Below are positions 45,300-57,428 of a DNA stretch of 64,000 bases, one piece after another. Location of the stretch: the NCBI GenBank assembly GCA_024449915.1, contig JAMZAV010000765.1, positions 62,001 through 126,000 on the forward strand, in the 5' to 3' direction. Source of the stretch: Sweltsa coloradensis. Its lineage: Eukaryota > Arthropoda > Insecta > Plecoptera > Chloroperlidae. Position 1 is the stretch's first letter. Each line of letters opens with the position of its first letter. A model generated the notes under the pieces. The model searched no databases. It was not told the origin of the DNA and was given only the letters and a program-made list of their open reading frames with translations. The position numbers and the translations under genes are program-made.

Positions 45300-45660
45300 A
45301 CCTGTTCCAAACTCTAGTACGAGACGCATTAGTCATGACTCATCTTGCGCTAATGTGGTCTCCTCTCCTTTTGCGTGCCCTCTCTGCAAGTCAACACACA
45401 CTTTGTATCAGTGCGATGTTTTTTGAGGTCAAGCTGTCAATGAACGCTACGACACTGCGACGTTTGAAACGTTGTTTTAATTGCATGGGGGGGGGGGGGT
45501 TCTCAATGTACTTCAAAAAGTTCATGTTCTGTGTGCCGTAGCAACAAACACCATTCAATGCTTCACACGCACTCCACCCCCTCCTCTGTTGAGGAAGTGA
45601 CTCACGCCTCAGGCCCAGGTCAGCAGCCGCCTCAAGCTCTCTCATGTCAAGTCAAGCCCT

Positions 45661-46025
45661 TGACAACACAAACTTGGCTATTAGTTTCAATCTATTATTA
45701 AGTATAACTTAACCTAGGTGTAGGCCAAATAAAATATAAGTAATGACTAGGGCTATTAGGCTTACTGTAAAATTAGCAATGTAAACCTAAATTATTGTTA
45801 AAACAAAGACATAGCAATAACTTCCCTGTACAAATGTATAGTATAAAAATTAGCTATTTATAATTAGCATAGCTTATCTAGTATTCTGTACTCTAGCTCA
45901 ATGTATATTTTATATATTATATTAGCCTTAAGAAAACTGACAAAGCTTATGTTACGATGCTCGTACTTATGACATCACAAATGTAAATAAATAGCTGCAA
46001 ATAAAATACAATAAAATACAAAGTC
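45661..46025 (+). mobile_element. Probable LINE 3' end inserted between gag and protease
   Basis: A stretch of AT-rich, AGGCCTA-type sequence breaks the otherwise GC-richer BEL coding region and ends in GCAAATAAAATACAATAAAATACAAA, a simple A-rich tail. No ORF. The 5' limit is approximate and no TSD was seen. Confidence 0.45.
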
Positions 46026-46040
46026 CGGGCTTCAAATCCC

Positions 46041-46355
46041 ATGCATCAAACTGTCCTATTGGGCACAATTCGCGCGCTCATCAGCGATGCTAATGGGATT
46101 TTGCAACCTTTCCGTGCGGTAATAGACTCTGGGTCACAGATCTCGGCCATCACTAACTCGCTAGTGCAAAGGTTAGGTTTGAAGATCCAACCTGCACTTC
46201 ACAACTCTCAGATGTTGGATGCACATCCACTTGTGTCCTCGGGACTGTACATTGTAGAGTCGCACCCCGTCGCTCTACTCAAACGTATATCGATGTTAAT
46301 GCACACGTTCTCTCCTCTATTGCTGGCAATCTGCCTACGTTTTCGGTGTCCATAG
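46041..46355 (+). pseudogene. BEL/Pao aspartic protease
   Basis: The frame carries HQTVLLGTIRALISDANG and AVIDSGSQISAITNSL, the DSG active-site block and flanks typical of BEL/Pao protease, up to 46355. A frameshift follows, after which PGAIDFLIGADLYSDIL (46407 on) continues in another frame. Retroviral-type protease processes Gag-Pol. Confidence 0.8.
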
Positions 46356-46406
46356 ACATCCTAAAAACGTTATCGTGATCTTGATCTTGCGGACGATCGT
46401 TTCAAT

Positions 46407-47980
46407 GTGCCTGGCGCTATTGATTTCCTCATCGGCGCAGACCTCTACTCAGACATTCTATGCAAGAATGGTGACTCAGTCCGGGGTAGTAGGCCAGCCG
46501 CACTCAATACGGTTTTCGGATGGGTGTTGCTAGGAACAGTCAACAACCGTCCTCTGAGCTCTCATGTTCTTTTTTTACGGTCGCCAACCCTCCTTTGGAT
46601 AGCACGCTCCGTCATTTCTGGGAATCAGAAGAAGTGCATCAACCCACTTCTCTGGACCCTCTCGATACTCTCACTGAAGAGCATTTTCTCACCTCCCATT
46701 CCCGTGATTCTCACAAACGCTATTCTGTGGCTCTCCCATTCAAACCTGACTGCGAAATGCCAGGATTCAACCGTGACGTCGCGCTTAAGAACTTTCCCAG
46801 TTTAGAGCGCCGACTGAAACACGACCCTCCTCTTCATGACGAGTATAATAAGTTCATGAGCGAGTACGCTCAGGCGCTGCACATGCAGCCCGCTCTTAAT
46901 GAGTACATAATACCCCATCATTGTGTACGTAAAATCACCAGCTCCACCACTAAGTTGCGAGTGGTTTTCAACGCATCCTCCCCTGACAAGAGTGGTATTT
47001 CTCTCAATCAAGTTTTGCTGAGTGGTCCGAAACTGCAGGGTGATCTTCCCGTTATTCTCACCACGTTTCGTACACACCCAGTTGCTCTGTGTGCAGATGT
47101 TCGACAAATGTACCGTCAAATTCTCGTGCACGAGGACGATCGCGCCGTCCATCACATTTTATGGCGTCCTGAGCCGTCCGGCCCCGTAGTCGAGTATCAT
47201 TTGAACACAGTGACCTACGGTCTCACGCCCTTTGCTTTTCAAGCTCAAAGACTGTTGCAGCAGCTCGTCATTGATGAAGGCGCGAAGTTTCCTTTAGCTG
47301 CACGCGCTCTTACTTCCAACACTTACATCGACGACATTGTCGCCGGTGCACGTGACGTCGATGAAGCTCGCGAGCTTCAGGCAGAGTTACAGTCCCTCAC
47401 TCAATGCGCTGGGGTTGAGCTCCGTAAGTGGGCCAGTAACGTTCCCGAAGTTCTTAGCTCTCTCCCTCAGGATCAACTAGAGACTCCTTTGGTGTTCTCT
47501 AATGACGACCAAAGTCTGAAAATTCACGGGCTGCTCTGGGACCTTCGTTCAGACTGCTTCAGCTTTCACACTCTCCCCTTTGATGGATGCGTCACTAAAC
47601 GTTCTATTCTCTCGTTTATTGCTCGTATATTTGATCCACTCGGTTTCCTCACACCTTTTGTTTGTTGGATGAAAATCTACATGCAACAACGCTGGCTCTT
47701 GCGCGTAGACTGGGACGAATCACTCTCAGATTCGCTTAGTCAAAGCTGGGTTTCGGCAATTGAAAGCGTGCCCAAACTGGCTGACGTTCGTATCCCGCGC
47801 CTCCTCGGGGATAGTGGTGCTACCTACCGCCTGGTAGGATTCTGTGATGCCTCCGAGAAGGCGTACGCCGCTGTGCTTTACTTGCATGTAGAGACACGCT
47901 CTCAGTCATATGTTAGATTGCTAAGAGCTAGGAACAAGGTCCAGCCGTCAAACCTCTCACTGTTCCCAAACTGGAACTAA
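46407..47980 (+). pseudogene. BEL/Pao reverse transcriptase and start of RNase H
   Basis: An open stretch (486 codons from 46520, preceded in another frame by PGAIDFLIGADLYS) contains LRVVFNASSPDKSGISLNQV, ALCADVRQMYRQILVHEDDR (motif A), TYGLTPFAFQAQRLLQQL (motif B) and the catalytic NTYIDDIVAG near 47324 (motif C), then the RT tail (FIARIFDPLGFLTPFVCWMK) and LVGFCDASEKAYAAVLYL (RNase H start). Stop and frameshift at 47980. It is the longest preserved part of the element. Confidence 0.85.
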
Positions 47981-48573
47981 GTGGAGCCCGCTTGTTGTCC
48001 CGGGTGCTGACAGACACTCTGCCTGCTCTCAAACTCTTGAAAATTGAATCTGTGCTGCTCTTCACTGATTCTACCATCGTACTCACGTGGCTCGCTACTC
48101 CTCCGTATCAGCTCAAGACTTTCGTCCCCAATCGTGTGGTTGAAATCCTCGAGAATACGTCTCCTATGTACTGGACGCACGTACATTCTGAAGAGAACCC
48201 AGCTGATTGTGCTTTGCGGGGGCTGCTCCCCTTAGAACTGTTAGGGCACCCTTTGTGGCTCAAAGGGTCCCCGTTCATGCGTTCTCCCCCTTTCACGTGG
48301 CCCTCCGTGGTCACCTCGGTCGACCCCACCCACGACGTGCCCGAGCTCAAACCGTCCCCTACTGTCTTGATCAGTCATGACCCCGTCGTTGATCCCTTGC
48401 TTGTTAAGCTGCAAAGCTTTTCTACGCTCTTGAAAGCGAAGCGCGTGTTCGGCCATGTGGTGCGTTTCTCTAGAATTCTTCTCGCCCGCCGCGCACACCT
48501 TCCGTTGCCCACCGGGCAGCTTCTTCCGTCTGAGCTTGATGACCCTCGTTTCTTCTCGCATCTCCGCTTTTAA
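47981..48573 (+). pseudogene. BEL/Pao RNase H and connection
   Basis: After a frameshift the frame gives LLFTDSTIVLTWLATPPYQL (RNase H D...S block), TFVPNRVVEIL and THVHSEENPADCALRGL, the W.HV....NPAD motif that closes the RNase H fold in BEL/Pao. It then continues into the linker before integrase. Confidence 0.8.
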
Positions 48574-49590
48574 GCCCTTCATTGACCCCTGCGGTTTTCT
48601 CAGGGTGGGCGGCAGATTGCATAACTCTTCACTTCCGGAAGAAGCTCGCCACCCCCTCTTGCTCCTGAAAGAGGCCCATCTGTCCTCTCTCTTGTGTGAT
48701 GCTTATCACAAAACTTCTTTACACTCTGGCCCCCGCACTGTGCAAGCCCTCATCCAGCAACACTACTGGATAATGTTGCTTCGAGGCTTACTCCGGCAAC
48801 GTATTCGTCGCTGCCTAACGTGTTACAAGTTTCGCGCCAAACCTGTTCAGCCTACATGGCTGATCTTCCTGAATCTCGTGCTCAGCCTTCACGCGCTTTT
48901 CTCAACGTCGGCTCTGATTATGCGGGACCTTTTTCTGTGAAGACGAGTGCTCGTCGAAATCGCCCCCATCACCAAAGGATACCTATGTCTTTTCATTTGC
49001 ATTGCTACTAAGGCTGTCCATTTGGAGTTGGCTCTGATCTATACACGGAAGCGTTCCTGGCTTGTTTAGATCGCTTTCTTGCTCGTCGTGGCCTTCCGGC
49101 TCACATATATTCCGAATGTGGTCGTAATTACGTCGGTGCTGTCCGTACTCTCCGCGAGATTCATGCCTTCCTCGCTCTGTCCGAGACATCTATTTCTGAT
49201 GCGCTTGCCCACTTGCCTACCGTGCCGTTCAGTGGCATTTTAACCCTCCCTACGCCCCCAATTTCGGTGGCCTCTGGGAAGCCGAGGTAAAATCCGTAAA
49301 GTTATTGCTCTGTCGCCTGATCAAGGACACCCTTCACACCTTTGAAGAGTTTGCCACTCTCTTCGCGCGTATTGAAGCCGTGCTAAACAGTCGCCCCCTC
49401 TGTGCCACTTCATTTGACCCCGCCGAGGGCCCCGACTATCTTAGCCCAGCCCACCTGCTAATTGGCACCACTCTCTTAGCGCCTCCAGAACACGCTTTGC
49501 CGGCCGATGCGTCACCCGTCTCTCGCTGGTGCTGGCTATCGTGTCCGTCAATTGCACCAAACGTTCTGGACTCGCTGGTCTACTGAGTAT
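48574..49590 (+). pseudogene. BEL/Pao integrase, several frameshifts
   Basis: The HHCC zinc-binding part is LLLKEAHLSSLLCDAYHKTS ... CLTCYKF (48660-48835). The catalytic core is split: VGSDYAGPFSV (first D) near 48910, AVHLELA and LDRFLARRGLPAHIYSECG near 49015-49110, and RIEAVLNSRPLCATS near 49370. The second Asp appears lost (SECG replaces the usual SDNG/ADCG block) and the D,D-35-E arrangement is broken by deletions. Confidence 0.75.
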
Positions 49591-49792
49591 TTGCATACTC
49601 AAATGCAAAGAGGAAAGTGGATTCGCGCGTGTCCAAATCTCTAGCTTGGCGACGTGGTTTTCGTTTTGGAACCCTCCTGTACTCCTCTATCGTGGCCCAT
49701 CGGCCGAGCAGTACAACTGTGCCCCAGCAAGGACGGCACCATTAGAGTGGTTTCTGTCCGTACTACTAAGGGAGTGTTTACCCGTCCGGTAA
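49529..49792 (+). pseudogene. BEL/Pao C-terminal (DUF5641-like) region
   Basis: Frame-shifted remains reading FWTRWSTEYLH-like residues, then QRGKWIRACPNL and RVVSVRTTKGVFTRPVNKLV, the usual last domain after BEL/Pao integrase. Stop and a purine-rich tract (AAGGTGGGCGGTTA) precede the 3' LTR. Confidence 0.65.
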
Positions 49793-49914
49793 ACAAATTG
49801 GTTACCCTCCCACCCCCTTAGTTTTTTCGTGTCGGACTTGTTTTTATATTTGTAGTTTCTAGTTGTTCTCTCTTGTGTCTACTTAAAAATGTATTCATTT
49901 AAGGTGGGCGGTTA

Positions 49915-50538
49915 TGTTCGCGCCGATTTTTTTTGTATAGTCGTCGCTTTGTTTAGTGCTTATTTTCATTGTATTTGTCTTTTCATATTTTCATTTGGTT
50001 TTGACTCGAGTCATTTGTCATGTGATTTGGTGTAGCCAATCACGTTCGTTTTCTGTTTATTTTCCGTTGTATACGCATATCATTTATCTCTAGTTTAGTT
50101 CGCGACGGTCTATCGTCTCTGAAAGGTCGCACTGCTCTGGTATCTCTCTCGCCCATATTTGGGCAAAGCCAGTTTCCGTTCTCTCGCATTTTTCTCTGCA
50201 CTGTGCTTGTAGAGTGTAGCCGCCGTGTTGTGTCTCTGCTACGGCTTGCTATTTTCTTTACTTCACACTTCTCTACTCTTCCAACTGGCCAGCTCTATTA
50301 ACCCTTTCCTATTTTCCCACGACGTCTGTTACACTGACGTCGCGACGCCACGTCACAAGAAAGTTCGCCAACATCTGAACCGCACGACGTCGTGGGCAGC
50401 CAGTCTCAGGAAGTATCTGCGCTTTCATGTAAGTTCTCTTGTGCATTTATTTCCCATTTTCTTCCTTGTTCTCTTAACTCTATAAAAACTAATAATTACA
50501 GTCCACTTAAAATCTAGGTAGGCATCTCGGCCTAAACA
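49915..50538 (+). repeat. BEL/Pao 3' LTR (624 bp)
   Basis: TGTTCGCGCCGATT...GGCCTAAACA, followed by the target duplication TAAAG (50539-50543). A polypurine-like tract AAGGTGGGCGG is just upstream. Confidence 0.93.
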
Positions 50539-50543
50539 TAAAG

Positions 50544-51528
50544 CATAAGCCTATCCCTATACTATCTAAGTCTTTCTCTTACTTATTTTGTACCGTAGAC
50601 TTTTCACACACTAATTAATTATTCGGGAAAAAAAATCAGACAATAATTTACAAAAGTTCAATTACCATACGGATACCTAATATACCCAGGATTCAGTTTG
50701 AGATGAGAAGTTCTAAAATGCAAACATGCAATGGTAGATTTTGCCAGAAAATACTCCACAAGGTTTTACCTGGTTTGGGCAATCGTTGGGACCCATCCTT
50801 ACGTGTTAAATCTTGGACTGCCATATTTCAGCAGTGCATTCAGCAATCGTAAGGAATTTGCTTTAATATAAGTTAAATACTAATAATTTAATATTATTAT
50901 TATTATTACTAATTACTATTATTAGGCCTAACTGAAGTAAAGAGAAAAGCTACCCTTGCTATTGTTTTGGACAGGGAACTTATTTCACTCCACCATTCAA
51001 TCTTAGAAAGGGTAATCCATTGCAACATGCAGCACAACCAATTAGAAGGCTTCACTCCAAAGACTACTGCTTGCATGACAAAAAAGGAAAGTACGACACT
51101 GGATTCAAACCAAGACTCATGGTTACAAGAGAAAAGCTGGACCTACCCTTTCAAATGTTGCAATCATTTCATTTAAGTATGATTGTGAATGATTGGATAA
51201 ATGGTATTGGTATAAATAATTAAATAATTTTACTAATAAATGACATCATACATGCAGAATTTTCATCTAGCCTCTCTACCTGTTGTTTAGTAATGTCGAG
51301 TAACTTTTATTTTTGTGCGTAGATAAGCTAGTTTTTAGTATTCTGCCATCACCACAAAGAGTTAAAAGAGACAAAACAAGTCAGGAATTAGGGCAACTTT
51401 AAATTAGCTGCCGTCATCATCAGCATGTAAATAGTTAAGTGTTGTATGCACTACATTATTTTTTTTCCTCAACCGAAACATCTTTGCAACTTCATGTTTC
51501 TTAGCCAATAGTCATTTTCTCTATCTCT
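50544..51528. other. CENP-I intron with a SINE head and a hammerhead-element fragment
   Basis: About 51028-51150 on the minus strand is a tRNA-type SINE head related to 60930-61060 (B-box-like GGTTTGAATCC opposite 51101-51111; CAGCTTTTCTCTTGTAACC). At 51395-51430 CAACTTTAAATTAGCTGC...CATCAGCA matches the body of the hammerhead element. No gene. Confidence 0.5.
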
Positions 51529-51536
51529 CAGTTATG

Positions 51537-51765
51537 GGTACTCTTTCGGATGGTATGCCCCAACTTTTAAACACTCTTTTTTTTTCAATGAAAACATACG
51601 CACCCGAAATCATTTTCGTTACAAAACCCTACTTACATTAGGTTAGTCGACCTTTCCGCCTAGTTACCTGCCGCGCTAGTTCTAGGATATTTTCGATAAG
51701 AGCGCACCCGAAATCCTTTCCATTACAGTGTTTAAAAGTTGGGGCATACCATCCGAAAGAGTACC
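51537..51765. mobile_element. MITE (229 bp) with 8-bp TSD CAGTTATG
   Basis: TIRs of about 40 bp: GGTACTCTTTCGGATGGTAT...AACTTTTAAACACT and its exact reverse at the right end. CAGTTATG is duplicated at 51529-51536 and 51766-51773. The 8-bp TSD fits hAT or Merlin-like elements. No ORF. Confidence 0.85.
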
Positions 51766-51966
51766 CAGTTATGTACTGTATTTTTGAGAGTATAGGTCTT
51801 TAGTAAATTTAACAATATCAAGTTCAAAAAGTGGGGTGCAACCATTAGGCCTATTTGAAGCCATTTGTCAATAGTATTTATAACATTCTCTTCAAAAATT
51901 TGAGTGTAGGGGAGTGGCCATTACTCGATGGCGGCCTATAATCAAGTAAATACAGTATTTATTTAC

Positions 51967-52664
51967 CCTTGGATGTTCGAGCTTGGCTTGAAAGCTCAAC
52001 TGGGGGGTGAGACTCGACGGTACTCAACTTCCGCGTGGTTTTGAATAAACTGATTCCGTCCATAAAGAAACAATTCCGACATTTGGTAGACTCGAGTTTC
52101 GTTTCCGATTTTCTGAATCATTCCGTGACTTGCGTCTGTGGCAAGGATTTTACCATTGTTGAGCCAATCGGAAGCTTCGTTATAAAATCATTAGTGTCCA
52201 CCGCCATGCTTATGATAAAAGAAACTAGCCAGTTGCATTTATAAGGCAGTGAGTTTTTATGCAGCCGTGTTTTGTTTTTTTATCTTGTGAACGAGAACAA
52301 TGTAAAATTTAAGGTATGATTGTTAATTACTATGTTTATAAATAAATAATAATGGAAACAAAGTATTGTGCAAAAATAAACAACTTATAAAGTATCAAAT
52401 AAGTGTAGTATGGAGCAACAAATCGCGAAATATTCCGGTATTTAAGCAAAATATGATGATATGTTATCGAAATAAAAATGGAGGGTTTTGTTGTTTACGA
52501 ATTTATACTGTCGGAAGTGTTTTCGTCAACCAAATAGCAGACGGAATCGAAAGATTCGTCGAGTCTGCCGATTGTCGGAATACAGCACGGAAATCAACCA
52601 AACCACGCGGATTTAGCGTCGAGTCTCACCCCCCTGGGGAGAAAGCTCGACACAAACCCCAAGG
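51967..52664. mobile_element. TIR element with CCTTGG ends next to a CENP-I exon
   Basis: Left CCTTGGATGTTCGAGC...GGGGGGTGAGACTCGACG and right CGTCGAGTCTCACCCCCCTG...GCTCGACACAAACCCCAAGG are inverted, with CGCGTGGTT/AACCACGCG inside. No TSD recognised. It ends 66 bp from exon 52730-52850. The 69-codon frame at 52035 matches nothing known. Confidence 0.65.
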
Positions 52665-52729
52665 ATAATTTATTTGAAAATTCTAACTGTGATGGCTTGC
52701 AGTCAATGCATTAATATTACATTACTCAC

Positions 52730-52850
52730 TTTGCTGCTCCGAAGACAGTTGATCACATCAAAAGCATAAGAGTTTGCCATTTCAAACATTTCAGAGAAAA
52801 AAGCTCTACTCTTCATCACTCTCAGTTTGTTGTTATGCACGGTTTTATAT
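52730..52850 (-). CDS. CENPI: CENP-I homologue, internal exon (40 codons + 1 base)
   Basis: Bounded by TTGTTATAG and GTGAGT. The first A completes the Arg codon of the previous exon; then YKTVHNNKLRVMKSRAFFSE MFEMANSYAFDVINCLRSSK in phase 0. The vertebrate counterpart is the stretch MHRYRKNLTAAKK... ...YQEFNHYLTSMVGCLW. Helical, in the C-terminal half of the protein. Confidence 0.85.
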
Positions 52851-53400
52851 CTATAACAAAACAAGAACTAAATTTTTTTTTTTTTTTTGACTCTTTAAGT
52901 AACAATCAATTAAGGGTGTACAAGTCTAGGATTTTCAAGTTGAGCCGAGCCAATATTTTTTTTAAAATTGATTTTCGAACCTTCAAGCTTTGTAAAAATG
53001 CATTTCATTAAACAAAATGAAAATAGGCTCTACCAGTAGATGGATTAAAAGGTTTAGGCCTATTTGGTTATCCTGGTACAGGTGCTGAATCATAGATTTT
53101 CATCTTCCACGCCCATAACTTTTTACTTTATAGTAAAATAAAGATAATGATTATGATTTCTTGCACTCGCTCCCTGCAAGCTTAAAAACCGTGGCAAATG
53201 TTCAAAGCCCTGCGACACGAGCGCTACGACCGATGAACTGTTTAGCCTCGCCAATGCCAATTGTGCTCAACATATACCTACATAACAAATTATTTATCTT
53301 AGTCCAAAGCAGTATAATTATCATGTGGGAATCAGGATTGAGCCTACTGTAGCTTATTGTTGTGTGTCTTTCATATTAACAATATTTATAACTAATCACT

Positions 53401-53903
53401 GAGAAATGGTGATACAAAGACCAAAATTTCGTTTTAAAATAACCAAATTTTGCGTTTTTCGCAATTTCCAATTTTTTTTCAAAAAAGTTACTAAAAAACA
53501 AGTAAAAAAATCATAAAAAATATTGTATGCACGGTTATTTTGGTAAACTATTTTCGCGGAAGCCGTGATACGCGCCGTTATTTTGAAGGTCTATTTCCGT
53601 GAAGCCCGTGACGTCACGGTACCGCCTACCGCACGCGTAATATTCTGTCTGGACCGGCACCTCCACATTGCCTCACATTTTGCAAACTAAAAGGTTCAAT
53701 TTCGCGATTTAATTTGCGTTTTGACCAGTTTGATACAATTTTGTTCGTTATATCGCGCTATATGCAAAATTTCGCGAAATTCGCGTTTTCAAAATGTGTT
53801 TTTTCCATCTCTAAATGATGTAATTTGTCGACAATATTACATTTTAGGCAATAAAAGGGACATTTAAAAAAAATTGCAAATTTTGTTATCACCATTTTTC
53901 ACT
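53401..53903. mobile_element. TIR element candidate
   Basis: GAGAAATGGTGATACAAAGACC at the left is mirrored by TTTTGTTATCACCATTTTTC at the right. The interior has TTTCGCGAAATTCGCG and CGTGACGTCACGG palindromic words. No convincing TSD. Confidence 0.5.
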
Positions 53904-54350
53904 ACCTCTACTAATCACAAAACAACAAAATAAAATTATATGCCGATGCGTCTTCTCATTCTCCTCCCCGGTAACGCTAGTTATTGTCTACTGCTCACCG
54001 GCTGTCGCATTCTTGCGTCGCGCACTTGCGCTTCCCTAAAAGTCTTTGTTGACAAAAACTTTTCTTGAGTGATGATGAAAATGAGCAAACTGTGTGCTTT
54101 TGTAGCTCAGATTGACACAAGCTCGAAAATGAAGATTAAAAAAGCTTGAGAAATAGAGTACTCACACACCCCTACAATCAATCAATCATTTCAAATCAAA
54201 TGCAAACCCCAAATAAGGGCAGCTGTCGCACCCTATAAATAACACAGAACAAAATTACATGCGTACATATGCACCATTTGCAAGAAAGACAGCCTTGTAA
54301 GAGCTTCTTGCATTTGTAGTGAATGGAATACTCTTCTTTTTGAGTTTAGG
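53904..54350. other. CENP-I intron, no gene recognised
   Basis: AT-rich with short repeats only. Confidence 0.4.
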
Positions 54351-54356
54351 GAGATT

Positions 54357-56746
54357 TGCTCATTAGTCATTACTCACTAAAGTCTATCCATCCTTGAAGT
54401 ACAAAATGACCATCGACGGACGCGTCAGGATCGGACGCCCCCGTTTCCCTAAATAGACCATCTTAGAAGCTGAGGGTTTTCTACCTGCTGTATTCTCTTC
54501 CTGTTCTATTGTTCTATTTATTTATTGATATTTCTTTGTTTAATAGGGAATATTCCACTTACTATTTTATATTTTATTTTAATTCTTATATAAATATGTC
54601 TTAATAGTCACTGCACTTTTTTTTTTAAAAATGCATTTCGTGTAATTTAAACAAGAAGTAAATTTGAACCCCAGTTTGCGCACCAAAAACTTTGTACGGT
54701 ACTACGTCATAACTGTGTAGAGTCAAGGCCAATTAAAACCTATATGTACGTATATTTGAACATATTTACATACAGACGGCGGTGCTCGCCCATCCGCTCA
54801 ACAACGAACACAACTCCACAGCCACTTAAATCGCCAGCTTAGCCAAAGAACGATGTAGATTTTCACCGACTTTTGTTTTTCTTTTTTCGTATGTGACAGG
54901 AGATTTTGCGAGATCATTGTGATAAATAAATACGAGCATTTTCGTCTTAAATTTTTGCACAGCCTAGGACTATCATGCTATTCTTTATCTACATTAGGCT
55001 TTAATTAGTCATCAAAGTAAGGTTTTGTGCGGGATGTGTGTCAGAACACGGACGTGAGGTCTAGGGTTGGCAGGCTAAGCCTAGGGCTTGTCAAGTGAGT
55101 AATTTTAGTATTCACATATCAAGGCCTATATCCTACAGGAACGATTGGCCTAGACTGTTGTATTATAAATAATTTTCTACGCCTAGGCCTAGACTTAGAA
55201 CTGTTTCAGTTTTGTTTCTTGAGAGTAATGTCAACTTTTCTCGTTTTCCGGCTAGGCGCTAAATGTAAAATGTCCGCCATCTGTTTACACTACTGTAGGC
55301 TACGTTAGGCGCTGCATTGTTAAAAACACCGCTATCTGGATGTATGTCTAGATGTATGTATGTATGTATGTGTATCCAGACGGCCTTGGTTTGACACAGT
55401 TCTGACGTGATAGTCGTTTTTGCCGCTCTTAGAATATTATTTAAAATAATGCTGTTTTTAAAACGGCTATAAATCATTGGATTATTATTTCACGGAAAAA
55501 CAAAGTACATATTTGTAATCAGGACGAAATACTTCTTCTAAAAAATCTATTTGCACAGCATTTGACGGAAGTGGAATATTCCCTATTGCAAATATCTAAT
55601 AACGTTAAAATATTAAGCTTGTGTCTTGAATTTAATTTTTTGGACGAAATTCTACTATAAAAACTGACTTGAGTTACGTAAAATGCTTCTATAATATATT
55701 TTAATAATATTTTAGAATAATTAAAAGCGAGCGTTTCCATTTGACTCTGCCGGAAAAAAATAGTCACTGTTTTTTTGTTTTTTTTTGTATGTCTCGCTAT
55801 AACGTTAGAACGGAGGCTCGGATCGAGTTGAAATTTTGACCATCCGCAAGCTTTGTTCCCGATTGAATGCCATTAGTTTTGTGGCAAAATCGTTCAAAAA
55901 GTTAAAAAGTTACATTAAAGTTAATCGAAAGTTTTTTTTCAAACTAAACGGCGACAAAATCTGAGGTGGCCAAATCATTTAGAATGTCCGTCCGGTCACG
56001 AATATGTTAATTTTATTTTGATCCGATAAGTAGTGTAGATGGAAATTACATTATAACAAAAGTAACGTTACCATGGCAACGAAAACTCGCACGAGGTTTG
56101 CACTATGCACTGCCACCTAGAAGTAATCAAAATACTATCGAGGAAGCAGTAGTTTTCCCAAGGAAATGATGTCAAGGTCCTCTAGATGGCAGTGGATTTT
56201 ATCCACAAATTAAAGGTTTACCCAAATTGAAATAGGCCTACCTTGGCAATAATAAATAATATTGGAAACATGGCCCCGTGGACAGCGAACGTCGCAAATT
56301 TTACAATTTTAATAAATTGCAATGTGGGTCTAGCTATAGCACGTGCTCGCTTATCAACGCGTCCAACAGAGCGTTTCCTAGTATAAAAATAATTATATAT
56401 TTCAGTCAGTTTTGATCGTAGACACTAGGGAAAAACACATTTCATAACTCAAGCTACACATTTGAACCACGTTATTAAATATTTGCAATTAATCCAATTA
56501 TGTATAAAAAAAAAATTTGATGAATATTATTTTCATCACAATAGATTTGAAATGGGCAAAGGCAGGTAGAAAAAAAAAACACAAGTTCGGTCACAAATAC
56601 ACACAAAGGCTGTTATAAAGAATATCAGCAGGCAGACAATTAACGGGACGACCGATTCCGGTCTCGTCCGTCGATGGTCACTTTGTACTTCAAGGATGGA
56701 TATTGGATGGACTTTAGTACTCAGTCATTACTCATTAGCACTTTCA
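54357..56746. mobile_element. About 2.4-kb TIR element holding a further repeat
   Basis: Left GCTCATTAGTCATTACTCAC...CATCCTTGAAGTACAAAATG ACCATCGACGGACG and right the near reverse complement (CGTCCGTCGATGGTCACTTT GTACTTCAAGGATGG...CATTACTCATTAGC) make TIRs of about 80 bp. No transposase frame is visible. A HELN-like stretch (about 55770-56391, ending TCCAACAGAGCGTTTCCTAG) lies inside. No TSD identified. Confidence 0.6.
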
Positions 56747-57303
56747 AATCTGCCCTAAGCATACATGTTTTTAAATTACAAAGTTAATCCTATCAGCTTA
56801 ATACTGATTGCTGTGTCGTGAGTAAACATTGAACGTACCTCGACGTTTCATTACCTCTGTGGGTAACATATTCATGAGAACTGAGTCTGATTAGTTTGTT
56901 TTAGCCTCAGCCAAAACACATACACCTCCTTTGATTTACTATTAATGGACCGTGAAAGTTAAAAATGTGAATCGATTGTTAATGTTGTCGATGTTTTCAA
57001 TATTTCATTTGTAATCACTAATCAAGGATAAAAAATAATATATATAGTAAATAAATATTATTTTACGGAACCGGAACCCCACACAACCAGTTAGACCAGT
57101 TATCAATATCATAGAACCATTATAAAATCAGGGACTAGTCCAGGAATCAAGTTTACAATCCTTGACTTTAAATGCTGTAAGAAGCTGAATAGCAAAATGT
57201 ATACTGCTTCAGTAAAGCAACGGTAATGTAGCGTAAAACATAGACAAACAGTGAATGACTAATTAAAAAGTTCGCACTTAACCAGAAATAAAAAGCAACA
57301 TAC
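56747..57303. other. CENP-I intron, no gene recognised
   Basis: AT-rich. No repeat ends seen. Confidence 0.4.
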
Positions 57304-57428
57304 CTGATGAGCAGTGCACACACACGTTCAATGAAACAAGCAACTCTAGAAAACAACCCTCTGTAGAGTACTCCAGATGGAATGAGCGTGAACATGATAA
57401 GAGAGCTTGAAGCCTCTAAATGGGAAAT
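57304..57428 (-). CDS. CENPI: CENP-I homologue, internal exon (41 codons + 2 bases)
   Basis: Bounded by TTTCTTCAG and GTATGT. It reads ISHLEASSSLIMFTLIPSGV then LYRGLFSRVACFIERVCALLI-R. It follows ...TFYET of the upstream exon in phase 0 and matches the vertebrate CENP-I stretch INYNLPLVVLFPPGIFYSALLSLDTSILNQLCFIMHRYR in spacing, hydrophobic pattern and the P.G..Y..L core. This is the best conserved region seen here. Confidence 0.88.

Larger units (their letters stand above)
39824..45660 (+). pseudogene. BEL/Pao gag, frameshifted and split by a DNA element
   Basis: ATG at 39824 opens an N-terminal helical part. A frameshift near 40080 leads to the conserved retro-gag block (SLPVIDLLKFAGDICKWP, then LSNVQKLHYLKSSLSEQA and ALNALISRYQNKRLV, the DUF1759-like region of BEL/Pao Gag) up to 40625. 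The DNA element at 40780-45299 interrupts the rest. After it the zinc-knuckle part resumes (CPLCKSTHTLYQC, RLKRCFNCMGG). Reading through the insertion site is in frame if one TAT copy is kept. Confidence 0.8.

Noticed and set aside
45453..45490. Third hammerhead (GACGTTTGAAACG)
   Set aside because: It has no CUGANGA core or stem II nearby and lies in the gag zinc-knuckle coding region.
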